From positions 1-23,818 of the forward strand of contig QHZM01000211.1 in NCBI GenBank assembly GCA_003224665.1: DNA of 23,818 nt, read 5' to 3'. Source of the stretch: Acidobacteriota bacterium. Its GTDB lineage: Bacteria; Acidobacteriota; Terriglobia; UBA7540. The notes under the pieces are model-generated. The model saw nothing but the letters and a program-made list of their open reading frames with translations, was not told where the DNA came from and did not search any database. The stretch's first letter is position 1, and every line of letters begins with the position of its first letter. Below are positions 7,432-14,682 of this stretch, piece after piece. The translations under genes were made by a program, and so were the position numbers.

Positions 7432-7777
7432 TAAGCGTGGGGGGGATTGCGCCCCATCGCCTTTCCGGAGCATAAAAAACTAGTAAAACTAAGCGAACCA
7501 GCCGAGTAGTTTCTTCCAGTCCAGTGAAATACGTGCCATCACCTCTTTTCTGCCCCGGGCCTCCCACCTTTCAAGTATTTGATTCGCAAAGAGTTAAATA
7601 AGTCCCAAACTGGCAACCGAGGTGCTGCAAAGAGATATCATCGACGCGCTAATCGGAACGTGCCTGTCAGGCGGGGCGGGGAACTTAGCTCTGCTCGGCC
7701 AGAACTCGGCGGCGCGAAGAAGAGGGCGCGACTGGAGCAAGTGGCGCGCACCCATCCCATGCAGGAAGGAATTCGCC
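7432..7777. other. Intergenic region upstream of the receiver-domain gene
   Basis: About 350 bp. The first part has a G-run and C-run (GTGGGGGGGATTGCGCCCC, 7438-7456) just after the stop, which could fold but has no T-run. An AT-rich stretch follows at 7479-7500 and around 7575-7605 where a promoter could lie, but no convincing -35/-10 pair was found. Frames open here (7579-7791 +, 7594-7905 -) show no conserved features. Confidence 0.4.
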
Positions 7778-8287
7778 ATGCCTTCAGCTAAGAAGACCCG
7801 GCCGAGATCGCTTGAGGGCTGGGGTATGGTCTCGACCCTTCCCGCTCCCCGTGCTTCCACCCACGGCCTGACGGAGGTTGCGCCCAAGAGACCCTCGCGG
7901 GCCAAGGCCGATTACTCTCATCGGAAGGTGCTGATCCTTGAGGACGAGCCCTCCATCCGCAACGTCCTCTGCGTCCTGCTCTCAGGCGTAGGATGTGAAG
8001 GCGATGTTGCACTTACCGACCGTCAGGCGCTCGAACTAGTGAGCCGCGAAAGCTTTGACGCCGTCCTGCTCGATTTACGCAGTTGCAGCTATTCGCCAGA
8101 AAAATTGGTCGCGGACATGGAACGAATCCACCCAAGCCTTGTCGGTCGAGTGCTCGTCATAACAGGCGAAGTAGCTGACCCCCAAACCCTCGATCTGGTC
8201 GAACGGTTATGCCTGCCCCATGTGCCGCGCAGCCGTCTGGTCCATGAAATTTGGAGTCAGTTGCGGCGGGTCTTCGGCGTGGCCTGA
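7778..8287 (+). CDS. Single-domain response-regulator-like protein with degenerate receiver
   Basis: A 169-aa protein. Residues 1-47 are a basic, Pro/Ser-rich, probably disordered tail. Residues 49-165 are a CheY-like receiver. The acidic pocket EDE is at 55-57 (KVLILEDEPSIR), the phospho-acceptor Asp is D99 in AVLLDLRS, and the switch Thr is T129 in VLVITGE. The conserved Lys and following Pro of beta-5 (usual KP(F/L)) are absent: the segment reads LCLPHVPRSRLVHEI. Output domains are missing. It may be phosphorylated poorly or act as a signal-independent partner. Start ATG at 7778 has AGGAAGGA at 7763-7770. The 3' end overlaps the convergent rlmN by 81 bp. No histidine kinase is adjacent. 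Confidence 0.78.
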   Translation: MPSAKKTRPRSLEGWGMVSTLPAPRASTHGLTEVAPKRPSRAKADYSHRKVLILEDEPSIRNVLCVLLSGVGCEGDVALTDRQALELVSRESFDAVLLDLRSCSYSPEKLVADMERIHPSLVGRVLVITGEVADPQTLDLVERLCLPHVPRSRLVHEIWSQLRRVFGVA

Positions 8288-9439
8288 GTATTGTCTCCCC
8301 CGAGTCCATTCCCTCGAATAAACCACGGTTCCTGCGGAAAGAAAGCGCTCCAGCGGTCGAGTCTCTGGCAGCCGAAGGCTTCTGGATGCAGACTGGACGT
8401 CCGCCAACTTGAGCTGCCCGCAGGCTGCCATCACATCACGACCTCTGGAAATGCGGATGAAGGTGGGCACGTGCCTTTCCATGAGGACTTGTTGAAAGGC
8501 CAAGACACGCTCCAGAGGGGATGGGCGGAAGGGCAGCTCCGTGCCCGGATTATAAGGGATCAGATTCACTTTGGCGCGGATGCCGCGTAAAAGCGCGGCC
8601 ACACGGGCCGCATCCAGGTCCGAATCGTTGATCCCGTCGAGAAGAACGTATTCAAACGTCAGGTGTTCGCGCGGCCGGAGGGGATAGGCTTGGCAGACCT
8701 CGAGTAATTCTTCGAGCGGATATTTGTGGTTGACTGGCATGAGGGCGGTTCGCTGCTCGTTAGTTGAGGCATTCAGCGACATCGCGAGTTTGGGGCGGTT
8801 CGGTTCGCGTCCCAACTCCTGGATACGAGGGACAATGCCTGATGTGGAAATCGTAATGCGGCGCAGGGGAATCCCCACACCTCGCGGGTCGGCCAAGAGC
8901 TTGACGGCCTTCATCACTTGGCCGAGGTTCAGGAGCGGCTCGCCCATCCCCATGAAGACCACGTTCAGTCGGTACCGTAGCGGCAAGTCTTGAGCCTGGG
9001 TGAGGGCGAGCACCTGCCCGATGATCTCTCCCGCCGTGAGGTTCCTTACCAGACCCAGCAGGCCCGTGAAACAGAAACGGCAGTCCACCGCGCAGCCTAC
9101 CTGGCTGGAGATGCAGAGAGTAGCGCGACCTACTTCGGGCATGTAAACGGCCTCAACGGTCCGGCCGTCCTCGAGCGCGAGGACGTAACGGATCGCGCCA
9201 TCGCACGAGACGACCTGCTGCCGGATTTCGGGGTATCGGACCAAGTACCGGTCAGAGAGGAACATGCGAAAGGGTTTGTCGAGATCGGTCAAGCTGATGA
9301 AATCGGTCTGGCGTCTGGCATAGATGGCGTGGAAAATCTGCCCGGCACGGTAGCGCGGCTGCCCGCAGGCCTGCGCAACCTCTTCGAGCTCCGCGCGAGT
9401 CAGCCCCAGTAGATTTCGGTCCGCCTTCGGAGTCCCCAT
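8207..9439 (-). CDS. rlmN: Dual-specificity 23S rRNA/tRNA adenine-C2 methyltransferase RlmN
   Basis: Radical-SAM enzyme that methylates C2 of A2503 in 23S rRNA and A37 of some tRNAs. The [4Fe-4S]-binding CxxxCxxC is in QVGCAVDCRFCFTG. The SAM-binding MGMGEPLLN, TISTSGIVPRI and LAMSLNAS blocks are intact, and the essential second-half Cys lies in MAACGQLKLA (about residue 340). The N-terminal helical domain contains GQPRYRAGQIFHAIYARR. Start ATG at 9439 is preceded by AGGATG. At 410 aa it is longer than usual: roughly 60 residues follow the normal C-terminus, and the last 26 codons overlap the convergent receiver gene. The extension has no evident motif and may be read-through of a lost stop. 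It is divergent from the tetR gene. Confidence 0.95.
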   Translation of the reverse strand: MGTPKADRNLLGLTRAELEEVAQACGQPRYRAGQIFHAIYARRQTDFISLTDLDKPFRMFLSDRYLVRYPEIRQQVVSCDGAIRYVLALEDGRTVEAVYMPEVGRATLCISSQVGCAVDCRFCFTGLLGLVRNLTAGEIIGQVLALTQAQDLPLRYRLNVVFMGMGEPLLNLGQVMKAVKLLADPRGVGIPLRRITISTSGIVPRIQELGREPNRPKLAMSLNASTNEQRTALMPVNHKYPLEELLEVCQAYPLRPREHLTFEYVLLDGINDSDLDAARVAALLRGIRAKVNLIPYNPGTELPFRPSPLERVLAFQQVLMERHVPTFIRISRGRDVMAACGQLKLADVQSASRSLRLPETRPLERFLSAGTVVYSREWTRGRQYSGHAEDPPQLTPNFMDQTAARHMGQA

Positions 9440-9551
9440 GCGGGCATCCTAGCACCTGGAAATACGCGTATCAAGCCCGCACGAGCCGAGGGCGCATTGG
9501 GAGAGGAAAGCGGTCAGGAAAGGTCTTCTACTCGCGACCCACGAAAACATG

Positions 9552-9578
9552 TTGACAAATAAGCAGATTATTGATAAT
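9552..9578 (+). promoter_or_regulatory. Promoter of the tetR gene
   Basis: A perfect -35 hexamer TTGACA at 9552-9557 is followed after 15 bp by GATAAT at 9573-9578 (five of six bases of TATAAT). The spacer is short, so the promoter could be weak or need remodelling. The predicted start, about 9585, falls inside the palindrome at 9576-9593. Confidence 0.5.
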
Positions 9579-9593
9579 CCGTCTGGACGGATT
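9566..9593. promoter_or_regulatory. Two overlapping palindromes, likely TetR operator
   Basis: Palindrome 1 at 9566-9579 is GATTAT-TG-ATAATC, with perfect 6-bp arms. Palindrome 2 at 9576-9593 is AATCCGTC-TG-GACGGATT, with perfect 8-bp arms. Both have a TG centre, and the centres are 12 bp apart. They cover the -10 and the expected transcription start of the adjacent tetR gene, which fits negative autoregulation. Palindrome 2, with its 18-bp length, is the more typical TetR-family operator. Confidence 0.6.
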
Positions 9594-9612
9594 TGTAAAC
9601 TGGAGGCTGCAA

Positions 9613-10218
9613 ATGAGTCCACGACGAGCAGACCCGGCGCTTTCCGAACGACGCCGAGGCGCCCTCGTAAGGGCGGGTTATGCCGAAATCCTCGACAAAG
9701 GCGTTCAGGCCGTCACGATCGATTCCGTAGTGGCGCGTGCCGGCTCGAGCAAGGGCGGGGCGCTTTACTATTTCCCCACGAAAGAGGATCTACTGTTCGC
9801 CATCCTCGAGTGGCTTTTCTCTCAGCTCAACTCCACTCTAGACGAAGTCGTGCGGGCCCAGGACTCGCCTCGGGCCTGCCTCGCCTCGGAGCTTGAGGTC
9901 CTTTTCCACGGCGCCGAGGTCAACCGTAAAGTCTACCGTGTCCTTTTCGACTTTCTGGGAATGGGAGTCCACATTGACCGGTTTCGCGGGCTTTTTGCGG
10001 CCTTCTTCGACCGCTGCCGGGAGCGGGACAAGGCGATTGTCGTGGAGGGAATCAAGCAGCGGCAATTCCGGCCGGTGAAGCCGGAGGACGCCGCGGGTGT
10101 CGTGCGCGCCCTCGTGGACGGTTATTGCCTTCAGTGGCTGATGGGAGAGGAGAAGGCCCCACTAGAACCTTATCGCGACCGCTGCCGCGCGGTCCTGGGG
10201 TCTTATTTGCTCCGTTAG
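9613..10218 (+). CDS. TetR/AcrR-family transcriptional regulator
   Basis: A 201-aa one-component repressor. The N-terminal helix-turn-helix (about residues 12-55) contains YAEILDKGVQAVTIDSVV, ARAGSSKGGALYYFPTKEDL and the following helix, matching the TetR consensus including the 'SKG-LYYFPTKEDLL' recognition-helix region. The C-terminal ligand/dimer domain is helical and variable, so the effector cannot be predicted. Start ATG at 9613 has GGAGG at 9602-9606. It is transcribed divergently from rlmN and followed by a CPBP protease gene after about 210 bp. Overlapping palindromes at its promoter suggest autorepression. Its other targets are unknown; no efflux pump or catabolic operon is adjacent in the window. 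Confidence 0.93.
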   Translation: MSPRRADPALSERRRGALVRAGYAEILDKGVQAVTIDSVVARAGSSKGGALYYFPTKEDLLFAILEWLFSQLNSTLDEVVRAQDSPRACLASELEVLFHGAEVNRKVYRVLFDFLGMGVHIDRFRGLFAAFFDRCRERDKAIVVEGIKQRQFRPVKPEDAAGVVRALVDGYCLQWLMGEEKAPLEPYRDRCRAVLGSYLLR

Positions 10219-10230
10219 CGGGGCCCGTCC

Positions 10231-10246
10231 CTCGAGCTTGCTCGAG
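10231..10246. repeat. Perfect short inverted repeat after tetR
   Basis: CTCGAGC-TT-GCTCGAG, 7-bp arms with a 2-nt centre, 12 bp downstream of the tetR stop. As RNA the loop would open to a smaller stem. No T-run follows, so a classical terminator is not supported; a protein site or simple hairpin is possible. Confidence 0.4.
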
Positions 10247-10426
10247 TGTGACTTTCTCAGACCTTTCCCCGGCTTCCGGGTCCCGAACCATTCCATTCAG
10301 CCTTCCGGGGTGGTTGCACCCTGGATGAGGATGTGTTAGTTGTTTTGCCCTCCCTGGAGCCTCTCCTGGCGTCAAACACTAAATGTTCAGCCAGGTTTCA
10401 GACACTGAGCCGGCAAGGGCGATTGC

Positions 10427-11116
10427 ATGCTTACGAGAGCGGTGGAGTTCCTCTTCGTCCTCCTTCTGCTGGCGGGCGTTCCGGCTTTATCGTTTCTCAC
10501 CACACGGGGGAGCAGGATCCGGCAGGCTCCCCGTCCAGCACTTTATTTTTCGGCGGTCCTTTCCCAGTGGTTCCTGGCCGGGGTGGGTGCAGTCGTGATG
10601 TATTTCACCTCTCAAAGCTTGGCGGCGACGGGCTTCCGCATGGTGTCCTTCTCGGCCTTCTTTCGCTGGGCCGTAACATTGACTTTGATCTCCTTGACGA
10701 CCATGGTTCTGATTCTATTTCTGGAGCGCCGGGAATGGTGGCCCGAAGAGTCCGAACTGGTCCGCCACCTGCTGCCAGAAACGCGCCAGGAGGAACTGTG
10801 GTGCATTTTTATCCTGGCGCCGACGGCGGCTCTCTGCGAAGAATATCTTTACCGCGGCCTCCTCTTCAGCCAACTTAGCGGGTGGTTTCATTCCGTTTCC
10901 TGGAGCTGGGTAATTTCTTCTGTAATCTTCGGGTTAGCCCATGTCTATCAGGGACTCAGCGGTGTGGTGCGCGCGGCCGTCTTGGGAGCTCTCCTGGCCT
11001 ATCCCGTCATCCGCCTGGGAAGCCTCTACCCCTCGATGGCGGCCCACCTGTTGATTGACGCAGTGGCGCTGGTCTGGCTGGGTCCCGCTTTCCTTCGTCG
11101 AAGGCCTTCTCTTTGA
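10427..11116 (+). CDS. CPBP-family intramembrane glutamic/metallo-endopeptidase
   Basis: A 229-aa polytopic membrane protein of the CPBP (CAAX protease and bacteriocin-processing, Abi) family. Several hydrophobic helices are evident, starting with VEFLFVLLLLAGVPALSFL. The family's catalytic motifs are all present: EEYLYRG (motif 1, EExxxR), FGLAHVYQG (motif 2, FxxxH) and MAAHLLIDA (final HxxxD-type motif). Family members cleave prenylated or peptide substrates within the membrane, or give self-immunity to bacteriocins; no bacteriocin-like gene is seen here. The chosen ATG at 10427 has AAGGG at 10415-10419. It lies about 210 bp after tetR on the same strand, so control by that TetR protein is possible but unproven. 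Confidence 0.9.
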   Translation: MLTRAVEFLFVLLLLAGVPALSFLTTRGSRIRQAPRPALYFSAVLSQWFLAGVGAVVMYFTSQSLAATGFRMVSFSAFFRWAVTLTLISLTTMVLILFLERREWWPEESELVRHLLPETRQEELWCIFILAPTAALCEEYLYRGLLFSQLSGWFHSVSWSWVISSVIFGLAHVYQGLSGVVRAAVLGALLAYPVIRLGSLYPSMAAHLLIDAVALVWLGPAFLRRRPSL

Positions 11117-11156
11117 CGGGAGCGAGCACGATCGGGAATGCCCGCGTCCTTGCGCA

Positions 11157-11171
11157 GCCCGGCCGCCGGGC
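11157..11171. repeat. GC-rich inverted repeat after CPBP gene
   Basis: GCCCGGC-C-GCCGGGC, 7-bp arms around a single C (about 6 bp plus a 3-nt loop as RNA), 40 bp after the CPBP stop. No T-run follows. It might mark the 3' end of the transcript. Confidence 0.35.
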
Positions 11172-11227
11172 CGTGAGGGGAACGAGAAAGCGTCGCATTC
11201 GGCTTCGGAGTACCGGCACTTTCGGGG

Positions 11228-11233
11228 TAGAAT
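11228..11233 (+). promoter_or_regulatory. Possible -10 element just before the small CxxC gene
   Basis: TAGAAT at 11228-11233, with a poor -35 (TTCGGA, 11204-11209, spacer 18). The start point would be about 11240 and the ATG is at 11243, so the message would be leaderless or nearly so. Confidence 0.3.
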
Positions 11234-11242
11234 AGTGGCGGT

Positions 11243-11695
11243 ATGGACGAACGAGACTTTTTTGACGAAAGCGAATCGCTGAAGCCCGCGACGCTTCACT
11301 GTAGTCACTGCCACCAGACCGAAACTTACGAGATCCGATGGCTGGTGCGGACGAAGAAGAGGGCGCTTCGCGGGCCAGTCCGTCGTGTTCGTGTGGGACG
11401 CCAATGCAGCTCCCGCCGCCCAGGCGGACTGATGTGGAGCCGGCAGGCGAGACTTGAGGTCGCCGACGAGGAGTCGCGTGCCCGGAAGCCACAGACGGCC
11501 GGGCCGACGGACCTCGAGCCGAATTGGGCCAGGGTGGCTCAGGCTCGTACCCCTGACAGCCCTCTAGGTCGAACACACCCTATCAGTTTCGACATAGGCG
11601 CATCCCTGACGCAACCCCTCAGGGATAGGCGCATCTTACTGAAATCGACCGAGGTGGGGTCTTGCGGAAATTCCGAGTGGAATTTTTTTCTCTGA
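11243..11695 (+). CDS. Small CxxC (zinc-ribbon-like) protein, C-terminal part doubtful
   Basis: The N-terminal 42 residues look like real protein: MDERDFFDESESLKPATLHC, then the CxxC in HCSHCHQTETYEIRWLVRTKK. They resemble the first half of a small zinc-ribbon protein. After about 11370 the frame becomes Arg/Pro/Gly-rich and low in conserved features, and the second CxxC expected for a zinc ribbon is absent in this frame. In an alternate frame a CSCG tetrapeptide appears near 11385, so an ancient frameshift is possible but not shown. No Shine-Dalgarno sequence precedes the ATG at 11243. The frame overlaps the next gene by 34 bp. It is either a decayed gene or a short gene followed by non-coding sequence. 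Confidence 0.35.
   Translation: MDERDFFDESESLKPATLHCSHCHQTETYEIRWLVRTKKRALRGPVRRVRVGRQCSSRRPGGLMWSRQARLEVADEESRARKPQTAGPTDLEPNWARVAQARTPDSPLGRTHPISFDIGASLTQPLRDRRILLKSTEVGSCGNSEWNFFL
11594..11635. repeat. Direct repeats flanking a hairpin upstream of the SBBP gene
   Basis: ATAGGCGCATC occurs at 11594-11604 and again at 11625-11635. Between and overlapping them, ATCCCTGA (11602-11609) pairs perfectly with TCAGGGAT (11619-11626) around a 9-nt loop. The block ends 26 bp before the TTG start at 11662. It may be a protein-binding site or a 5'-leader structure. Confidence 0.5.
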
Positions 11696-14682
11696 TCCTC
11701 TGTTGCGGCCTGACCGGTCAGGCCAGAACTGACCCAGCCGTCCCCGCTGCTCATTCCAAGAAATCCGAGCGCGCTCACAGAAATCCCGCCCGACCGAGGG
11801 GACGATTCCTGAAATTACCCCTCATTTTCGAGGCAAACCGCGGGCAAACTGACAACCGGGTCAAGTTTCTTTCGCGAGGTCCGGGCTATGTCCTCTTTCT
11901 GGCATCGAGTGAGGCCGTGCTCGCGCTCCACCTGAACGAGTCGGGCGCAAAAACCGGAATGGACCAAAGTGAGGCGCCAGGCAACGCGGCCACGGCCGGG
12001 AGATTCCCGCCCGCCCCGCGTTCTGCGTCGGCGTCGGGAGTTGTGCGCGTCGGGCTCGTGGGCGCTGACCCTGCGGCCCAGGTCGAAGGACTTGACGAGC
12101 TCCCCGGAAAAAGCAGCTACTTCATCGGCGACGATCCGAAAAAGTGGCAATCGGGTATTCCGAACTTTGCCAGGGTCCGGTACAGAAGCGTGTATCCCGG
12201 AGTGGACCTCATTTTTTACGGGAACCCGGGGCAGGTGGAATGCGATTTTGTGGTCTCGCCCGGAGCAGACCCCCGCAAGATCAACTTGGGACTCGAGGGC
12301 ATGGCGCCGGCCGGGCGGGGCTTCCGAATTACGCCCGAAGGGGACCTCTTGCTTCGCGCCGAAGAAGGGGAAGTCAGGTTCCGCAGGCCGGTGGTCTATC
12401 AAGACACCGCGGCTTCCGTAGCGGGGACTGCCCAATCGAGGCATTACATCGATGCCCGCTACGTGCTGAGCGGCAGGGACCGAATCGGTTTCGAGATTGC
12501 GGCGTACGACACTCGAAGGCCGCTCGTCATCGATCCCGTGCTGAGCTATTCGACCTATCTGGGCGGGACGAACGCAGACGTGGGCGACGGGATTGCCGTT
12601 GACGCCTCAGACAACGTTTACGTGACGGGCTCCACTTCCTCCTCCGACTTTCCCACCTCGACCCCGTTGCAGGCCTCGAACCTCGGCGTTTCAAACGTCT
12701 TCATCTCCAAATTGGACCCCACGGGAACGACGCTGGTCTATTCAACTTACCTCGGCGGGAGCGGGTTCGACCGGAGCGCCGGCATCGCAATCGATTCCGC
12801 CGGGAATGCCTTCGTGGCCGGGTACACGTCCTCCGCAAATTTCCCCACGACCAAGGGCGCGGTACAGGAGGCCTACGGGGGCGGGAGCGATGACGCGTTC
12901 CTGGTCAAGCTCAACCCCACCGGCTCCGCCCTGGTTTACTCAACGTATCTCGGCGGCAGCGGGGCGGACTTTGGCTTCGGTCTCGCGGTGGACTCCTCGG
13001 GGAATGCGTACGTGACGGGCTCGACCCAGTCCACAAATTTCCCCACCACTACGGGTTCCTTGCAGCCGGCAAGCGCGGGTGGCGCGGACGCTTTTGTGGC
13101 GGTTGTCAATGGCGCCGGCTCCGGCTTGGTTTACTCGACTTATCTCGGAGGCTCGGCCGCGGATACCGGACAGGGTATCGCCGTGGACGTCTACGGTAAC
13201 GCGTACGTTACGGGCTTCACCTACTCGCCGGACTTCACAACGACCTCCGGCGCGTTCCAGGTGCTATGTTCGAGCTTTCTCCCAGGCCCTCCTCAAAGCT
13301 GCGCGTTTGCGGATGTTTTCATCACAAAGCTCGACCCGACGGGGACGGCGCTGGTGTACTCGACCTACCTGGGCGGCAGCGGTTTCAATCGGGGTTTCAG
13401 CATTGCGGTCGATTCTTCGGGGAACGCCTATGTGACAGGTGACACAGAGTCGTCGAGTTTTCCGACGACTCCAGGCGCGCCTCAGACCGTCAACAACGGA
13501 CTCGCTGATGCGTTCGTGACCGAGCTCGATCTGACAGGCTCATCGCTGGTGTATTCCACGTACCTCGGAGGAAGCAGTATTGACGGTGGGGTTGGGATCA
13601 CCGTAGACGCATCGGGCAGCGCCTACGTCACGGGCCCGACCCAGTCCGCGAACTTCCCGTTGCAGACTCCGCTGCAGTCGAGTTTCGGTGGCGGGACGTG
13701 TAGCGGCAGCCCCTGTCCGGACGCTTTCGTCGCCAAGCTCGACGCGGTGACCGGCGCGCTCGTCTATTCGACTTATCTGGGCGGTAGCGGCTCGGACTTT
13801 GGCCAGGCCATCGCCGTGGACTCATCCGGAAATGCCTTCGTCGCGGGCGGGACCCAATCGTCGAATTTCCCGGCCACTGCGGGTGTTTTCCAGACGGTCG
13901 TAAGCGGCGCGGCCTTGGCTGGGGATGCTTTCGTCGCCAAGATTGACCCCACGGCCGCGCCCGGAGTTGCGCTCTCCGTGCAAAAGCTGACTTTCGAAAG
14001 CCAGGCTACGGGGACGACGAGCCCCGTGCAGACGGTGACACTGACCAACGTCGGGAGCGCCTCGCTCACCTTTTCGAGCATCACGATCACCGGCACGGAC
14101 AGCGGGGACTTCGCCGAGACCGATAATTGCACGAGCACGAGCCCGATTGCGGCCGCGGGCGGCACCTGCACGATCAACGTGACTTTCACGCCCACAATGA
14201 CAGGGGCGAGGACGGCGTCGGTTGACATCGCGGACGACGCTGCGAGCAGCCCGCAACACGTCGCTCTCACGGGCACGGGAGCGACCCCGGCGCCGGCCGT
14301 AACTTTTTCGCCGACGACTCTCACGTTCACCAACCAGACGTTCGGCACAACGAGCGCGCCTCAGACGGTCACACTGACCAACAGCGGCAGCGCCCAGCTC
14401 GACATCACCAAGATCGCCATCACCGGAGACTTCGCCGAGACCGACACCTGCCTCACGACGGGGTCTCTCGCCGCGGGCGCAAGCTGTCCTTTTAGCATCA
14501 CGTTCACTCCAACCGCGTCCGGCAGTCGAACCGGCTCGTTGACGGTTACCGATAGCGCCACCGGCAGCCCGCACAGCGTGAGCCTGTCGGGGACGGGCGA
14601 TGCTGTGTTTTCACTCTCGCGAGCGGCGCCACGTGCTCCTTTAACCCATCGTCAATCACCGTGGGACAGAGCAGCACCATGA
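11662..14682 (+). CDS. Large secreted SBBP-repeat protein with choice-of-anchor D domains (frame 1 part)
   Basis: A 1006-residue frame. N-terminal signal peptide (RKFRVEFFSLILCCGLTG). Residues about 50-290 form the domain that commonly precedes SBBP repeats (LPLIFEANRGQTDNRVKFL, SSYFIGDDPKKWQSGIPNF, YPGVDLIFYGNPGQVECDF). About 293-765 hold seven SBBP beta-propeller-like units, each with a YSTYLGG core and a GNAYVTG-type strand. About 769-975 hold two choice-of-anchor D / HYDIN-type Ig-like domains (TVTLTNVGSASLTFSSITIT; TVTLTNSGSAQLDITKIAIT). The natural sequence leaves this frame near 14605 and continues in frame 3, so the last roughly 25 residues here are out of frame. TTG at 11662 is preferred because GAGGTGGGG lies just upstream; GTG at 11677 is the alternative. 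Likely an outer-surface or secreted structural/adhesive protein. Confidence 0.88.
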   Translation: MRKFRVEFFSLILCCGLTGQARTDPAVPAAHSKKSERAHRNPARPRGRFLKLPLIFEANRGQTDNRVKFLSRGPGYVLFLASSEAVLALHLNESGAKTGMDQSEAPGNAATAGRFPPAPRSASASGVVRVGLVGADPAAQVEGLDELPGKSSYFIGDDPKKWQSGIPNFARVRYRSVYPGVDLIFYGNPGQVECDFVVSPGADPRKINLGLEGMAPAGRGFRITPEGDLLLRAEEGEVRFRRPVVYQDTAASVAGTAQSRHYIDARYVLSGRDRIGFEIAAYDTRRPLVIDPVLSYSTYLGGTNADVGDGIAVDASDNVYVTGSTSSSDFPTSTPLQASNLGVSNVFISKLDPTGTTLVYSTYLGGSGFDRSAGIAIDSAGNAFVAGYTSSANFPTTKGAVQEAYGGGSDDAFLVKLNPTGSALVYSTYLGGSGADFGFGLAVDSSGNAYVTGSTQSTNFPTTTGSLQPASAGGADAFVAVVNGAGSGLVYSTYLGGSAADTGQGIAVDVYGNAYVTGFTYSPDFTTTSGAFQVLCSSFLPGPPQSCAFADVFITKLDPTGTALVYSTYLGGSGFNRGFSIAVDSSGNAYVTGDTESSSFPTTPGAPQTVNNGLADAFVTELDLTGSSLVYSTYLGGSSIDGGVGITVDASGSAYVTGPTQSANFPLQTPLQSSFGGGTCSGSPCPDAFVAKLDAVTGALVYSTYLGGSGSDFGQAIAVDSSGNAFVAGGTQSSNFPATAGVFQTVVSGAALAGDAFVAKIDPTAAPGVALSVQKLTFESQATGTTSPVQTVTLTNVGSASLTFSSITITGTDSGDFAETDNCTSTSPIAAAGGTCTINVTFTPTMTGARTASVDIADDAASSPQHVALTGTGATPAPAVTFSPTTLTFTNQTFGTTSAPQTVTLTNSGSAQLDITKIAITGDFAETDTCLTTGSLAAGASCPFSITFTPTASGSRTGSLTVTDSATGSPHSVSLSGTGDAVFSLSRAAPRAPLTHRQSPWDRAAP
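12550..13960 (+). repeat. Seven tandem SBBP repeat units in coding sequence
   Basis: Seven copies of a unit of about 165-235 bp, each beginning with codons for YSTYLGG and containing a D(x)(S/A)GNA(Y/F)V(T/A)G strand and an NFPTT-type segment. Unit spacing varies because two units carry Cys-containing insertions (QVLCSSFLPGPPQSCAFADV and GGTCSGSPCPDAF). Such arrays are prone to slippage and misassembly. Confidence 0.85.

Noticed and set aside
7579..7791. 70-residue frame (TTG start) upstream of the receiver gene
   Set aside because: Basic, without motifs, no ribosome-binding site, and overlaps the receiver start in another frame.
10333..10878. 181-residue plus-strand frame overlapping the CPBP gene
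   Set aside because: Out-of-frame shadow of the CPBP coding sequence, which carries intact catalytic motifs and membrane helices.
13773..14574. Long minus-strand frames (191 and 250 residues) under the SBBP/anchor region
   Set aside because: Their Val/Ala- and Arg-rich repetitive sequence is the antisense of the repeats; no start signals or family motifs.
14600..14682. Programmed -1 ribosomal frameshift in the SBBP gene
   Set aside because: Direction fits a -1 slip, but there is no proper X-XXY-YYZ slippery heptamer; mutation or sequence error is simpler.
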